Below, in pieces: positions 7,666 through 18,541 of a stretch of 40,256 nt of DNA. Every line of letters begins with the position of its first letter. The first letter of the stretch is position 1. The stretch is from positions 1 to 40,256 of the forward strand of contig JAUIMC010000023.1 in assembly GCA_030433215.1 (NCBI GenBank). The letters run 5' to 3'. This stretch comes from Alphaproteobacteria bacterium. Its GTDB lineage: Bacteria > Pseudomonadota > Alphaproteobacteria > Caulobacterales > Parvularculaceae. The notes beneath the pieces were generated by a model. The model was not told where the DNA came from, searched no databases, and saw only the letters and a list, made by a program, of their open reading frames with translations. A program made the translations under genes and the position numbers.

Positions 7666-8480
7666 ATGGAGCGACGCAATTCCTCAGCAAAACCGCCTGC
7701 GAAACGGCGCGGGGCCGCGAAGGCCCCCAAGCGCGCGAAAAAAACCGATATCGCGACGACGGCGCTTGGCGCGGAGCCTGAAAAACGCTCGCGCAAAAAG
7801 GACGCCACTAGCCGCGGCGAAGCCGCCCAGCGCGATCTCAATGTCCATGTCAAAACCGCCAAGCGGCGCGATTACGCTTCGACCCTCTGGCTGAAGCGCC
7901 AGCTGAATGACCCTTATGTGCGGAAGGCCAAGGCCGAGGGCTGGCGCTCCCGCGCCGCCTTCAAGCTCCTCGAAATGGACGAAAAGCACCGGCTGTTGAA
8001 GCCAGGCGCCAAGGTCGCCGATCTCGGTTGCGCGCCCGGCGGCTGGCTTCAGGTCGCGGTGAAGGCCGTCGGCAAGACCGGCAAGGTGGCGGGGATCGAT
8101 TATCTCCATGTGCCGCCCGTGGCTGGGGCCGACATTCTCGAGATGGATTTCCTTGACGAGGCCGCGCCCGAAAAACTGAAAGAGCTGCTCGGCGGCGGCG
8201 CGGATGTCGTCCTTTCCGACATGGCGGCCCCGACGACGGGCCATAGATCGACGGACCATTTGCGCATTGTCGCACTCGCCGAGGCCGCGCTCAATTACGC
8301 CGAGGACGTGCTGGCGCCCGGCGGGGCCTTCGTCTGCAAGGTTTTCGCTGGCGGCGCCGAAGGCGATATCCTGACGCGGCTCAAGCAGAATTTTGAAACC
8401 GTGAAACACGTCAAGCCGAAAGCCTCGCGCTCCGATTCGGCCGAAAAATATGTCGTCGCCATTGGCTTCAGGGGGCGGGC

Positions 8481-8484
<4 letters not shown>
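7666..8484 (+). CDS. rlmE: 23S rRNA (uridine-2'-O)-methyltransferase RlmE
   Basis: This 272-residue protein has a basic, low-complexity N-terminal extension of about 60 residues, then the RrmJ/FtsJ fold. The K-D-K-E catalytic set is visible: Lys in RAAFKLLE, Asp in [10 protein letters not shown], Lys in VCKVFAGG and Glu in SAEKYVVA. The SAM-binding motif is DLGCAPGGW. RlmE 2'-O-methylates U2552 of the ribosomal A-loop late in 50S assembly. The extension is longer than in E. coli (209 residues), though basic extensions are common in alphaproteobacterial forms. The stop overlaps the next start (ATGA), linking it to the Ntn-hydrolase gene. Confidence 0.94.
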
Positions 8485-10536
<2,052 letters not shown>

Positions 10537-10576
10537 GGCTTTGGTCTGAGCCTTTCCAATCCAACGCGGAATTAAT

Positions 10577-10591
10577 GTTCCCATAGGGAAC
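10577..10591. promoter_or_regulatory. Perfect inverted repeat GTTCCC-ATA-GGGAAC
   Basis: A 15-base dyad with six perfect pairs lies between guaB and the first small periplasmic protein gene, about 150 bases before its start. No T-run follows, so it is more operator-like than terminator-like. The half-site resembles LexA half-sites of alphaproteobacteria, but those are direct repeats (GTTC-N7-GTTC), so I do not assign it. Confidence 0.35.
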
Positions 10592-10737
10592 TTGGCGGGG
10601 CCTGGCTTATCGCAAGCGTTGAAGCAAACGGGAATTACAGTAGACTCTCTTCCGGGCGCGCTTCACGGGGTGGCGTATTCGGACGGCGAAGCCCGGGCTG
10701 GGACATCACCATTACGAACTCAAGGGGAGTTTACGTC

Positions 10738-10992
10738 ATGAGAAAGACTATTATCGCCGGCGCTTTTGTTGCGGCGCTCGGATGCGGCGCCGCCAATGCA
10801 GGCGATGCAAAAGCCAATTGCGAGGAATTTTCGGCCAATAACGGCATCGATCCGGGGCCTTGCGCCTGTATCGCCGACTCCGTTGAGGGCGACGCCGACC
10901 TGATGGCGGAACTCGAAGCGCTCGAAACCATGGCGGACTATGAAAACGCTTCCGCCGCGCTGCACAACGCGATGGATCATTGCATCGAATAA
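10738..10992 (+). CDS. Small secreted four-cysteine protein, copy 1
   Basis: This 84-residue protein has a signal peptide (MRKTIIAGAFVAALGCGAANA) with likely cleavage after ANA at residue 21. The mature 63 residues are acidic, with four cysteines at 28, 42, 44 and 82, which suggests two disulfides in the periplasm. An extra cysteine (16) sits in the signal but the AALGC context is not a good lipobox. A strong ribosome site (AAGGGGAG) precedes the ATG. It is a tandem paralogue of the gene at 11075, with the same cysteine spacing. I know no characterised homologue; the function is unknown. Confidence 0.85.
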   Translation: MRKTIIAGAFVAALGCGAANAGDAKANCEEFSANNGIDPGPCACIADSVEGDADLMAELEALETMADYENASAALHNAMDHCIE

Positions 10993-11074
10993 GTGTCCGG
11001 CGCCCGCGTCGCGCCGGAACGTTGCGTAGGACGCGAACAGGTCATTAACAACAATCTCTACGGGAGCAGACGTC

Positions 11075-11332
11075 ATGAGAAAAATTCTGATTGCGGGCGC
11101 CATGGTTGCGGCGCTTGGATGCGGGGCGGCCTTCGCCGGCGATTCGCAAGCCGCTTGTGAAGAGTTCGCGGCCAATAACGGCGTTCCGGCTGAGCCTTGC
11201 GCCTGCATTGCCGAGTCCGTTGCGGACAAGCCTGACCTTCAGGCCGAGCAGATGGCGCTCGTCACCATGGAAGAGTACGAAAACGCCTCCGCGGAACTCC
11301 ACGACGCCATCGATCACTGCATCGAGGAATAG
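11075..11332 (+). CDS. Small secreted four-cysteine protein, copy 2
   Basis: This 85-residue paralogue of the gene at 10738 has signal peptide MRKILIAGAMVAALGCGAAFA, then AGDSQAACEEFAANNG, PCACIAESV and a C-terminal HCIEE. The cysteines fall at 28, 42, 44 and 82, exactly as in copy 1, and about 60 percent of positions look identical by eye. The duplication also covers the leader, since both genes read ACGTCATGAGAAA at the start. A separate 82-base spacer and a terminator at 11346 suggest the pair is expressed together or from nearby promoters. The function is unknown; secretion and disulfide bonding are inferred. Confidence 0.85.
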   Translation: MRKILIAGAMVAALGCGAAFAGDSQAACEEFAANNGVPAEPCACIAESVADKPDLQAEQMALVTMEEYENASAELHDAIDHCIEE

Positions 11333-11345
11333 GCGCGTTTCTTTC

Positions 11346-11388
11346 AAACGCCGCGATTTGTCCTTAAAGGGATGAATCGCGGCGTTTT
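11346..11388 (+). terminator. Rho-independent terminator after the small secreted protein pair
   Basis: The arms AAACGCCGCGATT and AATCGCGGCGTTT pair perfectly around a 16-base loop that holds a smaller CCTTAAAGG element. The 3' arm runs into TTTTC. It lies 14 bases after the stop of copy 2 and ends just before the rRNA methyltransferase gene. Confidence 0.85.
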
Positions 11389-11409
11389 CTATTTAAGGAT
11401 TTGCAGCTC

Positions 11410-12705
11410 ATGCGTCTGTCCGGGCGGATTTCCGCCGCTATTGAAATTCTCGAAGACTTTGAAACAAGGCGCGTGCCCCTGAAAACCGCGATTGCCGACT
11501 GGTCCCGCGTGAATCGCTATGCCGGGGCCAAGGACCGGGCGTTTATTTCGGGTCTCGTTCTTGACGTCTTGCGGCGGCGCAAGGCGCTCGCGGCGGCCAT
11601 GAATGACGCTTCGGCGCGGGCGGGCGTTCTCGGCGCCTTGCGGTTTTTGTGGAATATCGGCGCCGTGGAGCTTTCCGAAGCTGCTGTGGAAGAGCACGGG
11701 CCCGGCGCGTTAGGAGAGTCGGAAGAGACTGCGTTAAAAACCGGCGCATTCCCAAAAAGCGGCGATTACCCCGACTGGCTCGCGCCGCAGATCGCCCGTG
11801 TTTTTGGCGAGAGGGCTGACGAGGTGATGGCCGCCTTCTGCGAGCGCGCCGACATCGACCTGCGCCTCAACACGCTGAAGACCGCGCCAGAAAAAGCGCT
11901 GGCGGCGTTGAAGACCGTGAGGGCCGAGGCGGTTCCGCTCCTCACGACTGCCGCGCGCATCGCTGCGCCCGATCCCAGCGAAAAAGCGCCGGGCGTCACG
12001 GTGATCCCCGCCTTCAACAAGGGCTGGGTCGAGGTGCAGGATCTGGGCTCGCAGATCGCCGCCAGCGCGGCGGGCGCCATCAAGGGCGCGCAGGTTCTCG
12101 ACTATTGCGCCGGCGGCGGCGGCAAGACCCTGGCGCTCGCCGCGTTGATGGAGAACACCGGCCAGCTTTACGCTTATGACCGTGACCCGCGCCGGTTGAA
12201 GCCGCTGTTTCATCGCGCCAAGCGCGCGGGCGTCCGTAATCTTCAGATTCGCTCGCCCGCCGGCGGGGAAGGGCTCGAGGATATCGAAGGCAAGATGGAT
12301 GTCGTCTTTGTCGATGCGCCCTGCACCGGAGCGGGCACATGGCGCCGCCATCCCGATACGAAATGGCGCTTGACGGAAAAGCAGCTTGAGACGCGGATTT
12401 CTGAACAGGACGCCGTCCTGAAAGAGGCGGCGCGTTATGTCAAACCCGGCGGACGGCTGGTCTGGGTGACCTGTTCATTCCTGATGGAGGAAAACGAGGA
12501 CCGGCTTGCGTCGTTTCTCGCAAGCCATGAAAATTTCACCCGCGCGCCGGCGCTCGACGCCATGAAAGCCTCGGGCCTTCTCACCGAAGAGGGCGAGGCG
12601 GCGCTGCGCTCTTGCGTCACGCAAGAGGGCGCGATCCGCCTGACGCCGGACAAAATCCGCTCTGACGGGTTTTTCACGGCGGTGTTGGCGGCCAGCGGCG
12701 CGTAG
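11410..12705 (+). CDS. RsmB/NOP-family rRNA (cytosine-5)-methyltransferase
   Basis: The 431-residue protein has an N-terminal NusB-like helical region (about 1-110) and a C-terminal SAM methyltransferase domain. Visible motifs are VLDYCAGGGGKTLALAA (motif I), DVVFVDAPCTGAGTWRRHPD (motif IV with the release cysteine) and RLVWVTCSFLMEENE (motif VI with the nucleophilic cysteine). These mark m5C RNA methyltransferases such as RsmB, acting on 16S rRNA. An in-frame TTG at 11401 exists, but the ATG at 11410 gives a natural start (MRLSGRISAAIEIL). Assignment to RsmB (C967) over another family member is likely but not proven. Confidence 0.87.
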   Translation: MRLSGRISAAIEILEDFETRRVPLKTAIADWSRVNRYAGAKDRAFISGLVLDVLRRRKALAAAMNDASARAGVLGALRFLWNIGAVELSEAAVEEHGPGALGESEETALKTGAFPKSGDYPDWLAPQIARVFGERADEVMAAFCERADIDLRLNTLKTAPEKALAALKTVRAEAVPLLTTAARIAAPDPSEKAPGVTVIPAFNKGWVEVQDLGSQIAASAAGAIKGAQVLDYCAGGGGKTLALAALMENTGQLYAYDRDPRRLKPLFHRAKRAGVRNLQIRSPAGGEGLEDIEGKMDVVFVDAPCTGAGTWRRHPDTKWRLTEKQLETRISEQDAVLKEAARYVKPGGRLVWVTCSFLMEENEDRLASFLASHENFTRAPALDAMKASGLLTEEGEAALRSCVTQEGAIRLTPDKIRSDGFFTAVLAASGA

Positions 12706-12706
12706 A

Positions 12707-13111
12707 CTAGATTTCGCGGACCTTGCCTGACTTCTTCTTGTGAGCCAGCACGTGCATCATTTCACCCGGACGAAGCTCGTCATGGGATGCGTTCCCGCTC
12801 AATTCCAGCGTGGTTTTTGCATAGGCGTTTACGGCCGGGTCCGGATACCAGAGCTCAAGCTCGGTATCGCGCATCAGCCGATAATCTTTGTATCTGGGAT
12901 GGGCTTCTTTCATCGCTGCGGCGATGTTGCATTCCATGGGGTCTGTGAAATAGGTCTTATTGCCCTCGTCTTTTTCGAGATAGCAGGTCTGGTTGACGGC
13001 AAGGATTTCCGCCTCGACATCTACATAATTCATCTTCTTGTCGACGGCGCTGACGATGATGGCGACGCCGATAAACGCCCCGACGGCGCCCGTCTGAAGC
13101 AATTTGGTCAT
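12707..13111 (-). CDS. Hypothetical membrane-anchored protein
   Basis: A 134-residue protein I do not recognise. It has an N-terminal hydrophobic helix (residues 5-22, TGAVGAFIGVAIIVSAV) and then a soluble part with two cysteines (QTCYLEKDEG and PMECNIAA) and a mixed strand and helix pattern, probably periplasmic. A good ribosome site (GGGAGAAAG) precedes the ATG. It is convergent with the rRNA methyltransferase, one base apart. The coding quality looks real; no function can be offered. Confidence 0.68.
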   Translation of the reverse strand: MTKLLQTGAVGAFIGVAIIVSAVDKKMNYVDVEAEILAVNQTCYLEKDEGNKTYFTDPMECNIAAAMKEAHPRYKDYRLMRDTELELWYPDPAVNAYAKTTLELSGNASHDELRPGEMMHVLAHKKKSGKVREI

Positions 13112-13312
13112 GTGCTTTCTCCCGCCCGATGAGTGAGAAAGACTCCGGTCTAAAGGTGAGCATTTGGTTGCGCAGTTTGGTTAACGCCCAAATGCAGATT
13201 AGGGCGGGACAGTAAAAAATAGCGCACTCATTGCGAGGATGAGCTTCCGCAGAACTCATTCGCTTACGACAACTCAGGCGGGCGGCTCGATCGTGTAGAT
13301 GCGCTGCCGCGC

Positions 13313-14197
13313 TTATTCCTCCCAGCGCGGCTCCTCGCCCATGGCGACCTTGGAGGAGTTCACGAGAAGGAAGCCATTGAGAACGTCGATGCTGTCCGGG
13401 TAGGCCGCTTCGACCATGGCGCGCAGCTCTTCGCTGTTCTTGGCTTTCCTGGCGGCGTCGAGCCAGAAGTCGATAAAGCCGCCCGTATAGGCGAGGCTCG
13501 ACGCATCGTTGGGCATGCCGGGTTTGGCGTGGCCCGGAACGACGATTTCGGGATTGAGTGCTGCGAGATCGTCAACCGCTTCGCCCCATGCGCGCGTTTC
13601 CTTTCGTCCGTGCTCGCCAAGCCAGAGATACATTTCGTTGAAGAGAAGATCGCCCGCGAAGAGCGCGCCGATAGAAGGCGCGTACAGCGCCGTCGCATGA
13701 TGATGATCGCCCTGCATGGGCCCCAAGACCTTCAGTTCATGGCCTTCGAGCATGATTGTATCGCCCTCCATGGCGGTGGGCGCGGTCGGCGTCTTCGGCC
13801 CGTTGTCGCCGAGCATGGGGCTCCAACGTTTCACCTTGAAGGGGAGTGACCGCCAGATGTCTTCAACGACGGTGGGATGGGCCACGACCTTCGCATTCGG
13901 AAAAGCGTCGGTGAGCACTTCCATGGCGAAAAAATGGTCCGGATGGTCATGGGTGACGAAGATCGTTTCGAGTTCCTTGCCGCTGTCGAGGACCATGGCG
14001 GCGGCGCGATGGGCGTCCGCCATGGTGAAGGGGGGATCGACGAGGACGGCTTTTTTCTCGCCCTTGATCAGGACGACATTGGAATAGAGCGAGCCAGCGC
14101 TTGTTTGCAGGACTTCGAGGTCGAGCGGCGTGTCCTGGGCAATGGCTGGCGGTGCGACAAACAACAGCGCGGCGAGCGCGCGGGCCAACAGTTTCAT
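13313..14197 (-). CDS. Exported metallo-beta-lactamase-fold hydrolase
   Basis: The 294-residue protein has a signal peptide (MKLLARALAALLFVAPPAIAQ) and the MBL zinc motif THDHPDH near residue 83, then GDHHHATALY, LFAGDLLFNE and VVPGHAKPG as the later metal ligands. It is most like the periplasmic MBL hydrolases of uncertain substrate and is not obviously a beta-lactamase. It is the last gene of an eight-gene minus-strand operon, 51 bases after the SDR at 14249. In that setting it may hydrolyse an ester or lactone made in the pathway, but this is inference. Confidence 0.85.
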   Translation of the reverse strand: MKLLARALAALLFVAPPAIAQDTPLDLEVLQTSAGSLYSNVVLIKGEKKAVLVDPPFTMADAHRAAAMVLDSGKELETIFVTHDHPDHFFAMEVLTDAFPNAKVVAHPTVVEDIWRSLPFKVKRWSPMLGDNGPKTPTAPTAMEGDTIMLEGHELKVLGPMQGDHHHATALYAPSIGALFAGDLLFNEMYLWLGEHGRKETRAWGEAVDDLAALNPEIVVPGHAKPGMPNDASSLAYTGGFIDFWLDAARKAKNSEELRAMVEAAYPDSIDVLNGFLLVNSSKVAMGEEPRWEE

Positions 14198-14248
14198 CTT
14201 TCCCTCCCAATCTGCGGTTTCGCCCGCAGTCCTCTTGACGATTCTGGT

Positions 14249-14998
14249 TTAGATCGCGGTCTGGCCTCCGTCGGCGACGATGACCGCGCCGTTGGTGAAG
14301 CTGGCTTCATCGGAACAAAGATGCAGGACCGTTCCCGCCATTTCCTCCGGCGCCGCGGGGCGGCCGATGGGCGAGGTGGGGAGGAACGCTTCGAGAAAGC
14401 CTTCCCGGTGAAACCATGGCTCGGTCATGGGCGTGCGGACAAAACCGGGGCAGAGCGCGTTCACGCGCACGCCCTGTTTTACATATTCAATCGCCGCCGT
14501 GCGGGTGAGGCCGATGACGCCGTGTTTGGAAGCGATGTAAGGGGTCATGCCCGGATTGGCGATGACGCCGCCCACGGACGAGGTGTTGAGGATCGCGCCT
14601 TTTCCCTGTTTCGCCATCACCGGCAGTTCGGCTTTCATGCACAAAAACACGCCTTTGAGGTTTATGGCGATGGTGCGGTCGAAAGTTTCCTCGTCGAAGT
14701 CGGCGAACATCTTTTCCGGCGGAAAAACGCCTGCATTGTTAAAAGCGGCGTCGAGCCCGCCATGGTTTTTTACTGCGGCGGCGACCAGCGCCTCCACTTC
14801 GCTGGCTTTGGAGACGTCGCAATGAAGGAAAGCGGCGGTTCCGCCTTCTCCTCTGATCTCGGAAACGACCTCTTCGGCGTCATCATTATAGTCGCCGATC
14901 ATCACCTTGGCGCCTTCGCGGGCAAAAGCGAGGGCGGCGGCGCGGCCGATGCCCGTCGCGGCGCCGGTGACGAGAACGGACTTGCCTTCATAGCGCAT
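14249..14998 (-). CDS. Short-chain dehydrogenase/reductase (classical SDR)
   Basis: This 249-residue SDR shows TGAATGIG for cofactor binding, an acidic residue after the second strand (VMIGDYND) favouring NAD, NNAG, the catalytic serine in NTSSVGG and Tyr-x3-Lys in YIASK. The C-terminal ADGGQTAI is typical. It would interconvert an alcohol and a ketone with NAD(H). Its neighbours are a zinc alcohol dehydrogenase 15 bases upstream and the MBL hydrolase downstream, so it belongs to the catabolic operon. The substrate is unknown. Confidence 0.9.
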   Translation of the reverse strand: MRYEGKSVLVTGAATGIGRAAALAFAREGAKVMIGDYNDDAEEVVSEIRGEGGTAAFLHCDVSKASEVEALVAAAVKNHGGLDAAFNNAGVFPPEKMFADFDEETFDRTIAINLKGVFLCMKAELPVMAKQGKGAILNTSSVGGVIANPGMTPYIASKHGVIGLTRTAAIEYVKQGVRVNALCPGFVRTPMTEPWFHREGFLEAFLPTSPIGRPAAPEEMAGTVLHLCSDEASFTNGAVIVADGGQTAI

Positions 14999-15013
14999 GG
15001 GCCGGCCTTTCTC

Positions 15014-16021
15014 TTAGCCTTTCGGCGCGATCATCACCTTGCACTGGTGGGTGCGCTTTTTGAGCGATTCAAAAACATCCGGCACGGCGTCGAGATTGAT
15101 GGTGTCGGAGATGAGCGCGCGGGGCTCGGCAGCGCCGGCGTCGAGCGCATCAAGGGCCGCTTCATATTCCTGGCGCTTGAAGAAGGCCGAGGTCTGGATG
15201 CGCACTTCTTTAGAGAGTGCGACGAACGGCACGAAGGTCTCGGGGCGCGTGCAAAGGCCGAGGACGAGCACCGTACCCTTGATGCGGGTCTGGTCGACCG
15301 CCTGCGAGATGAGGCCCGGCACGCCGACGCATTCATAGACAATGTCCGCCTTGCCGCCGAGCGCGCGTTCCGCGGCGCCGACGGGGTCTTCGAGGTCGAC
15401 GATGAAATCCGTCGCGCCCATCTGGCGCGCGCGGTCTTCCTGGTAATTGTTGATGTCCTGCACGACGACTTTCGACGCCCCGAAGCGGCGGGCCCAGAAG
15501 GCGACGCCAAGGCCGATAGGTCCCGCGCCGAGGATCAGCACCTTGTCGCCGGGCTTTTGCTCGCCCGTCATGACGCCGTGCAGCGCCACGGCCAGCGGCT
15601 CGATGATCGCGCCGTCCGCCATGCTCGCGCTCTTGGGCAGCGGCACGCACTGGTTTTCATTGGTGACGGCGAACTCGCTATAGCCGCCGCCCTGCAAATG
15701 CATCTTCTCGCACCAGGCGGGCTCGCCGGCGAGGCAGCTCGGGCACTTGCCGCAGCTTGCAATCGGCACGACGGAGACAAAATCGCCGAGTTTGAAGCGC
15801 TCGACGCCCTTGCCGAGGCCGACAATCTCGCCGGCGAATTCATGGCCGAGCACGTCCCCGGCGCCGGCGCCGAAAGCTTCATCTTCCGTCATGTGAAGGT
15901 CGGAGCCGCAAATGCCGCAGCGCTCGACGGAAAGCAGAACCTCGCCTTCTTTCGGGGATGGGTCGGCGATGGTTTCGAGAGCGAGCTTCTTGTGAAGCCC
16001 CTGGTGGACGACGGCGCGCAT
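15014..16021 (-). CDS. Zinc-dependent alcohol dehydrogenase (sorbitol/threonine dehydrogenase-like MDR)
   Basis: This 335-residue medium-chain dehydrogenase has catalytic-zinc residues in CGICGSDLH and GHEFAGE, the four-cysteine structural zinc lobe (SCGKCPSCLAGEPAWC) and a Rossmann site ILGAGPIGLG. IIEPLAVALHG is typical of the family. It oxidises a secondary or primary alcohol with NAD(P). Only three bases separate it from the next upstream gene, so it is coupled to it. The substrate is not determined by sequence. Confidence 0.9.
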   Translation of the reverse strand: MRAVVHQGLHKKLALETIADPSPKEGEVLLSVERCGICGSDLHMTEDEAFGAGAGDVLGHEFAGEIVGLGKGVERFKLGDFVSVVPIASCGKCPSCLAGEPAWCEKMHLQGGGYSEFAVTNENQCVPLPKSASMADGAIIEPLAVALHGVMTGEQKPGDKVLILGAGPIGLGVAFWARRFGASKVVVQDINNYQEDRARQMGATDFIVDLEDPVGAAERALGGKADIVYECVGVPGLISQAVDQTRIKGTVLVLGLCTRPETFVPFVALSKEVRIQTSAFFKRQEYEAALDALDAGAAEPRALISDTINLDAVPDVFESLKKRTHQCKVMIAPKG

Positions 16022-16024
16022 GGG

Positions 16025-17146
16025 TCAGGTCTCCGCAGTAATTCGCAGCACCGGTTTGATGACGGAACCGTCTTCGCTCGCCGCGATAGCTTCATTGATT
16101 TGATCGAAGTCGAAATAACCGATCAGTTTTTCGAAAGGGAATTGGCCTTTCAGGTGATAATCGATGAGCTCCGGCAGAAAGGCGTCGAGATCGCTGTCCC
16201 CGCCGAGAATGCCCATCACCCGGCGGCCGCCGCCCATGAAAGACGCTTCATTGAAGGTGAGCATGTCCGCCGGATCGGATGCTCCCACAATCCCGCATAC
16301 GCCCATAGGCGCGAGCAGGCTCCATGCGTCTTCGATCAATTTATTGATCCCGGTCGTGTCGAAGGCATAGCCGAGACCCGCCGGACACAAGTCGCGGATC
16401 TTGGCGACCGCATCGTCCTTGCCGTTGAAAGCGTGGGTCGCGCCGAGTTCTTTCGCCATGGCGAGGCGCTCGTCATTGAGGTCGACGGCGATGATCGGAT
16501 CGGCGCCGGCGATTTTCGCGGCCATGATTGCCGCCATGCCTACGGTGCCGGCGCCGAACACGGCGATGGGCAGGCCGGCGCGCACTTTCATACTGCGCAG
16601 GACCGCGCCGGCGCCGGTCATCAGTCCGCAGCCAAGCGGCGAAAGCCGTTCCAGCGGAATGTCAGCGGCGGCATCCGGCACGCGGACGGTATTGCGTTCA
16701 TGAGCAATGGCGTGGGTGGCGAAGCTCGACTGGCCGAAGAAATTGGCGTTAAGCTTTTCGCCGTTCTGCGTGAGTGTCGCGGAACCGTCAGGGCGCGCGC
16801 CCGACCAGTTATACGGGAAAAAATTGTAACAATAGGTCGGCGCGTCGATGTCACAGCTCGGGCAGGCGCCGCAGCTATTGAAGCTGAGGATCACCCGGTC
16901 GCCGGGCCTGGCCGTGGTCACATCGGCGCCGACTTCCTCGACGATGCCGGCGCCTTCATGGCCGAGCACGGCGGGAAGGGGAACCGGCAACTGCTCGTCC
17001 CGCACCGCCATGTCCGTGTGGCAGACGCCGCAGGCGACAATGCGGACTCGCAATTCGTCGGGGCGCAGCGTGTCCAGGGTCACCTCCTCGATGGCGAAGG
17101 GTTCGCTGTTTCCCCGGCAGATGGCGGCCTTTGCTGTTACGGACAT
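16025..17146 (-). CDS. Zinc-dependent aryl-alcohol dehydrogenase-type oxidoreductase
   Basis: The 373-residue protein matches class III-like and benzyl-alcohol (XylB-type) dehydrogenases in length and motifs: CGVCHTDMAVRD, GHEGAGIV, the structural zinc lobe SCGACPSCDIDAPTYC, GLMTGAGAVL and the cofactor site VFGAGTVGMA, followed by an acidic residue (IIAVDLND) favouring NAD. Members oxidise aromatic primary alcohols to aldehydes. Together with the two cupins in the same operon this supports aromatic catabolism. The benzyl-alcohol role is likely by family, not shown. Confidence 0.88.
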   Translation of the reverse strand: MSVTAKAAICRGNSEPFAIEEVTLDTLRPDELRVRIVACGVCHTDMAVRDEQLPVPLPAVLGHEGAGIVEEVGADVTTARPGDRVILSFNSCGACPSCDIDAPTYCYNFFPYNWSGARPDGSATLTQNGEKLNANFFGQSSFATHAIAHERNTVRVPDAAADIPLERLSPLGCGLMTGAGAVLRSMKVRAGLPIAVFGAGTVGMAAIMAAKIAGADPIIAVDLNDERLAMAKELGATHAFNGKDDAVAKIRDLCPAGLGYAFDTTGINKLIEDAWSLLAPMGVCGIVGASDPADMLTFNEASFMGGGRRVMGILGGDSDLDAFLPELIDYHLKGQFPFEKLIGYFDFDQINEAIAASEDGSVIKPVLRITAET

Positions 17147-17170
17147 TCTTACCCGACCCTTGAGAACATT

Positions 17171-17992
17171 TTACTTGAAGCCGCCAAGCGCCATGCCGCC
17201 ATCGATCAGCACTTGCGATCCCGTCACATAGTTCGACGCGTCGGAGGCGAGATAAAGCGCCAGCGGCTTCATTTGATCGGTTTCGGCGATGCGGCCGAGC
17301 GGCACGACCGAATCCCAGGCTTCGCGCACGACGGGATCTTGCAGCCAGCCGCCGCCGATATTGGTGACGAAGGGGCCGGGTGCGATGGAATTCACGCGGA
17401 TGCGGAACTCCGCGAGCTCCATGGCGAGATAGCGCACCATGTGAGACACGCCTGCTTTCGCCGGGTGATAGGGCATGCCGACAATCGGTTCGATGACGAC
17501 GCCTGCGTTGGACGAGGTGGCGATGATCGAGCCAGGCTTGCCGCCGGCTTTCATGACTCGCGCCGCCTCGCGCATGGTGTTGTAAACGCCGGTGAGATTG
17601 ATAGCGATGCAGCGGTCCCAGGCGGCGACGTCGTAAGCGTCGACCTGACCTTCCGGATTGCGCCCGCCTTCGGGCGCGGCGAATCCGGCGCCGGGATCGA
17701 TGCCGGCGTTGGCGAAGGCGATGTCGAGGCCGCCGTAAGCTTTGACGTGATCGTCGAAGACTTTGGTCATCTCCTCGCGGTCGACGACATCGAGATGCGC
17801 GGCGCGCGCATTATAGCCTTCGCCCTGAAGTCGCTTGGCTTCGCGTTCGGCGCCTTCCAAGTCGATATCAGTCAGGGTCACGCCGGCGCCGGCTTCCGCC
17901 ATGGCTTCGGCGTAGCAAAGGCCGATCCCCGAGGCCGCGCCGGTGACGATCGCGGAGCGGCCTTTGATGTCAAACTGTTCGAGTGCTTTCAT
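17171..17992 (-). CDS. Short-chain dehydrogenase/reductase (SDR)
   Basis: This 273-residue SDR has TGAASGIG, an Asp after the second strand (VTLTDIDL) for NAD, FANAG in place of NNAG, the active-site serine in ATSSNAG and Tyr-x3-Lys as YHPAK. A proline inside the YxxxK segment is uncommon. An insert rich in Gly and Pro (AGFAAPEGGRNPEGQ) follows FANAG. It is three bases from the cupin upstream and 24 bases from the aryl-alcohol dehydrogenase downstream. The likely role is dehydrogenation of an alcohol intermediate of the operon's pathway. Confidence 0.88.
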   Translation of the reverse strand: MKALEQFDIKGRSAIVTGAASGIGLCYAEAMAEAGAGVTLTDIDLEGAEREAKRLQGEGYNARAAHLDVVDREEMTKVFDDHVKAYGGLDIAFANAGIDPGAGFAAPEGGRNPEGQVDAYDVAAWDRCIAINLTGVYNTMREAARVMKAGGKPGSIIATSSNAGVVIEPIVGMPYHPAKAGVSHMVRYLAMELAEFRIRVNSIAPGPFVTNIGGGWLQDPVVREAWDSVVPLGRIAETDQMKPLALYLASDASNYVTGSQVLIDGGMALGGFK

Positions 17993-17995
17993 GGC

Positions 17996-18529
17996 TTAAA
18001 TATAGAGTTGCTTGTTGATGCGCAGGCCGTGTTCCTTGCAGTAGCTCTCATAGTGATTCATGAACCACCAGACATCGAGCGTTTCGACGAAATTTCCGTT
18101 CTCGTCGTAAAACTCGTTCGCCCCTTGCATCCAGAAAAGCGCCTTCATGCCGTTCGGATCGTCGGTGACGAGCGTATGCGCCGTGCCGGGGGTTTCGGTG
18201 ATGAACTCGCCCGGCCCGCACACCCAGTCATATTCGAGATAGCGGAAAGACCCTTCAAGCCCGACCGCCCAGACGGGGCCGCGATGCTTGTGCGTGCCGA
18301 TGACGCCCGGCGATTTGATCCAGAGAATGTTGCAATAGATGTTCTGGCGCACGTCGAAAGCGAGATGGCGGATGGCGGCGTTGTCGCCGAACGGCACCCA
18401 GGGGCTTTCTTCTTCGGATTTGCCGACATAGGTGCCTTCAAGCCCGCGTTCCTTGATGAGATCGCCGTAAAGCTCCTCGACATTGACGATTTTATAGGCG
18501 CCGGAAGGCGGCGCTTTCATGCCAGACAT
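17996..18529 (-). CDS. 2,4'-dihydroxyacetophenone dioxygenase-like cupin, copy A
   Basis: This 177-residue single-domain cupin has the HxH...H metal triad in GTHKHRGPVWAV and TPGTAHTL, with GSFRYLEYDWVCGPGEFI between. It belongs to the family of 2,4'-dihydroxyacetophenone dioxygenase (DAD), which splits the bond between the carbonyl and hydroxymethyl carbons of an aryl ketone to give an aryl carboxylate and formate. The paralogue at 18953 is two genes upstream, with the VOC gene between. The natural substrate here could be an alpha-hydroxy-acetophenone from lignin, but that is inference. Confidence 0.75.
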   Translation of the reverse strand: MSGMKAPPSGAYKIVNVEELYGDLIKERGLEGTYVGKSEEESPWVPFGDNAAIRHLAFDVRQNIYCNILWIKSPGVIGTHKHRGPVWAVGLEGSFRYLEYDWVCGPGEFITETPGTAHTLVTDDPNGMKALFWMQGANEFYDENGNFVETLDVWWFMNHYESYCKEHGLRINKQLYI

Positions 18530-18541
18530 TGTGTTTGCTCC

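Noticed and set aside
10577-10591. LexA box
   Set aside because: Alphaproteobacterial LexA binds a direct repeat GTTC-N7-GTTC; this is an inverted repeat.
10577-10620. GGAAC followed by CGTT as an EcfG-type stress promoter
   Set aside because: The spacing is 25 bases; EcfG promoters need about 16-17.
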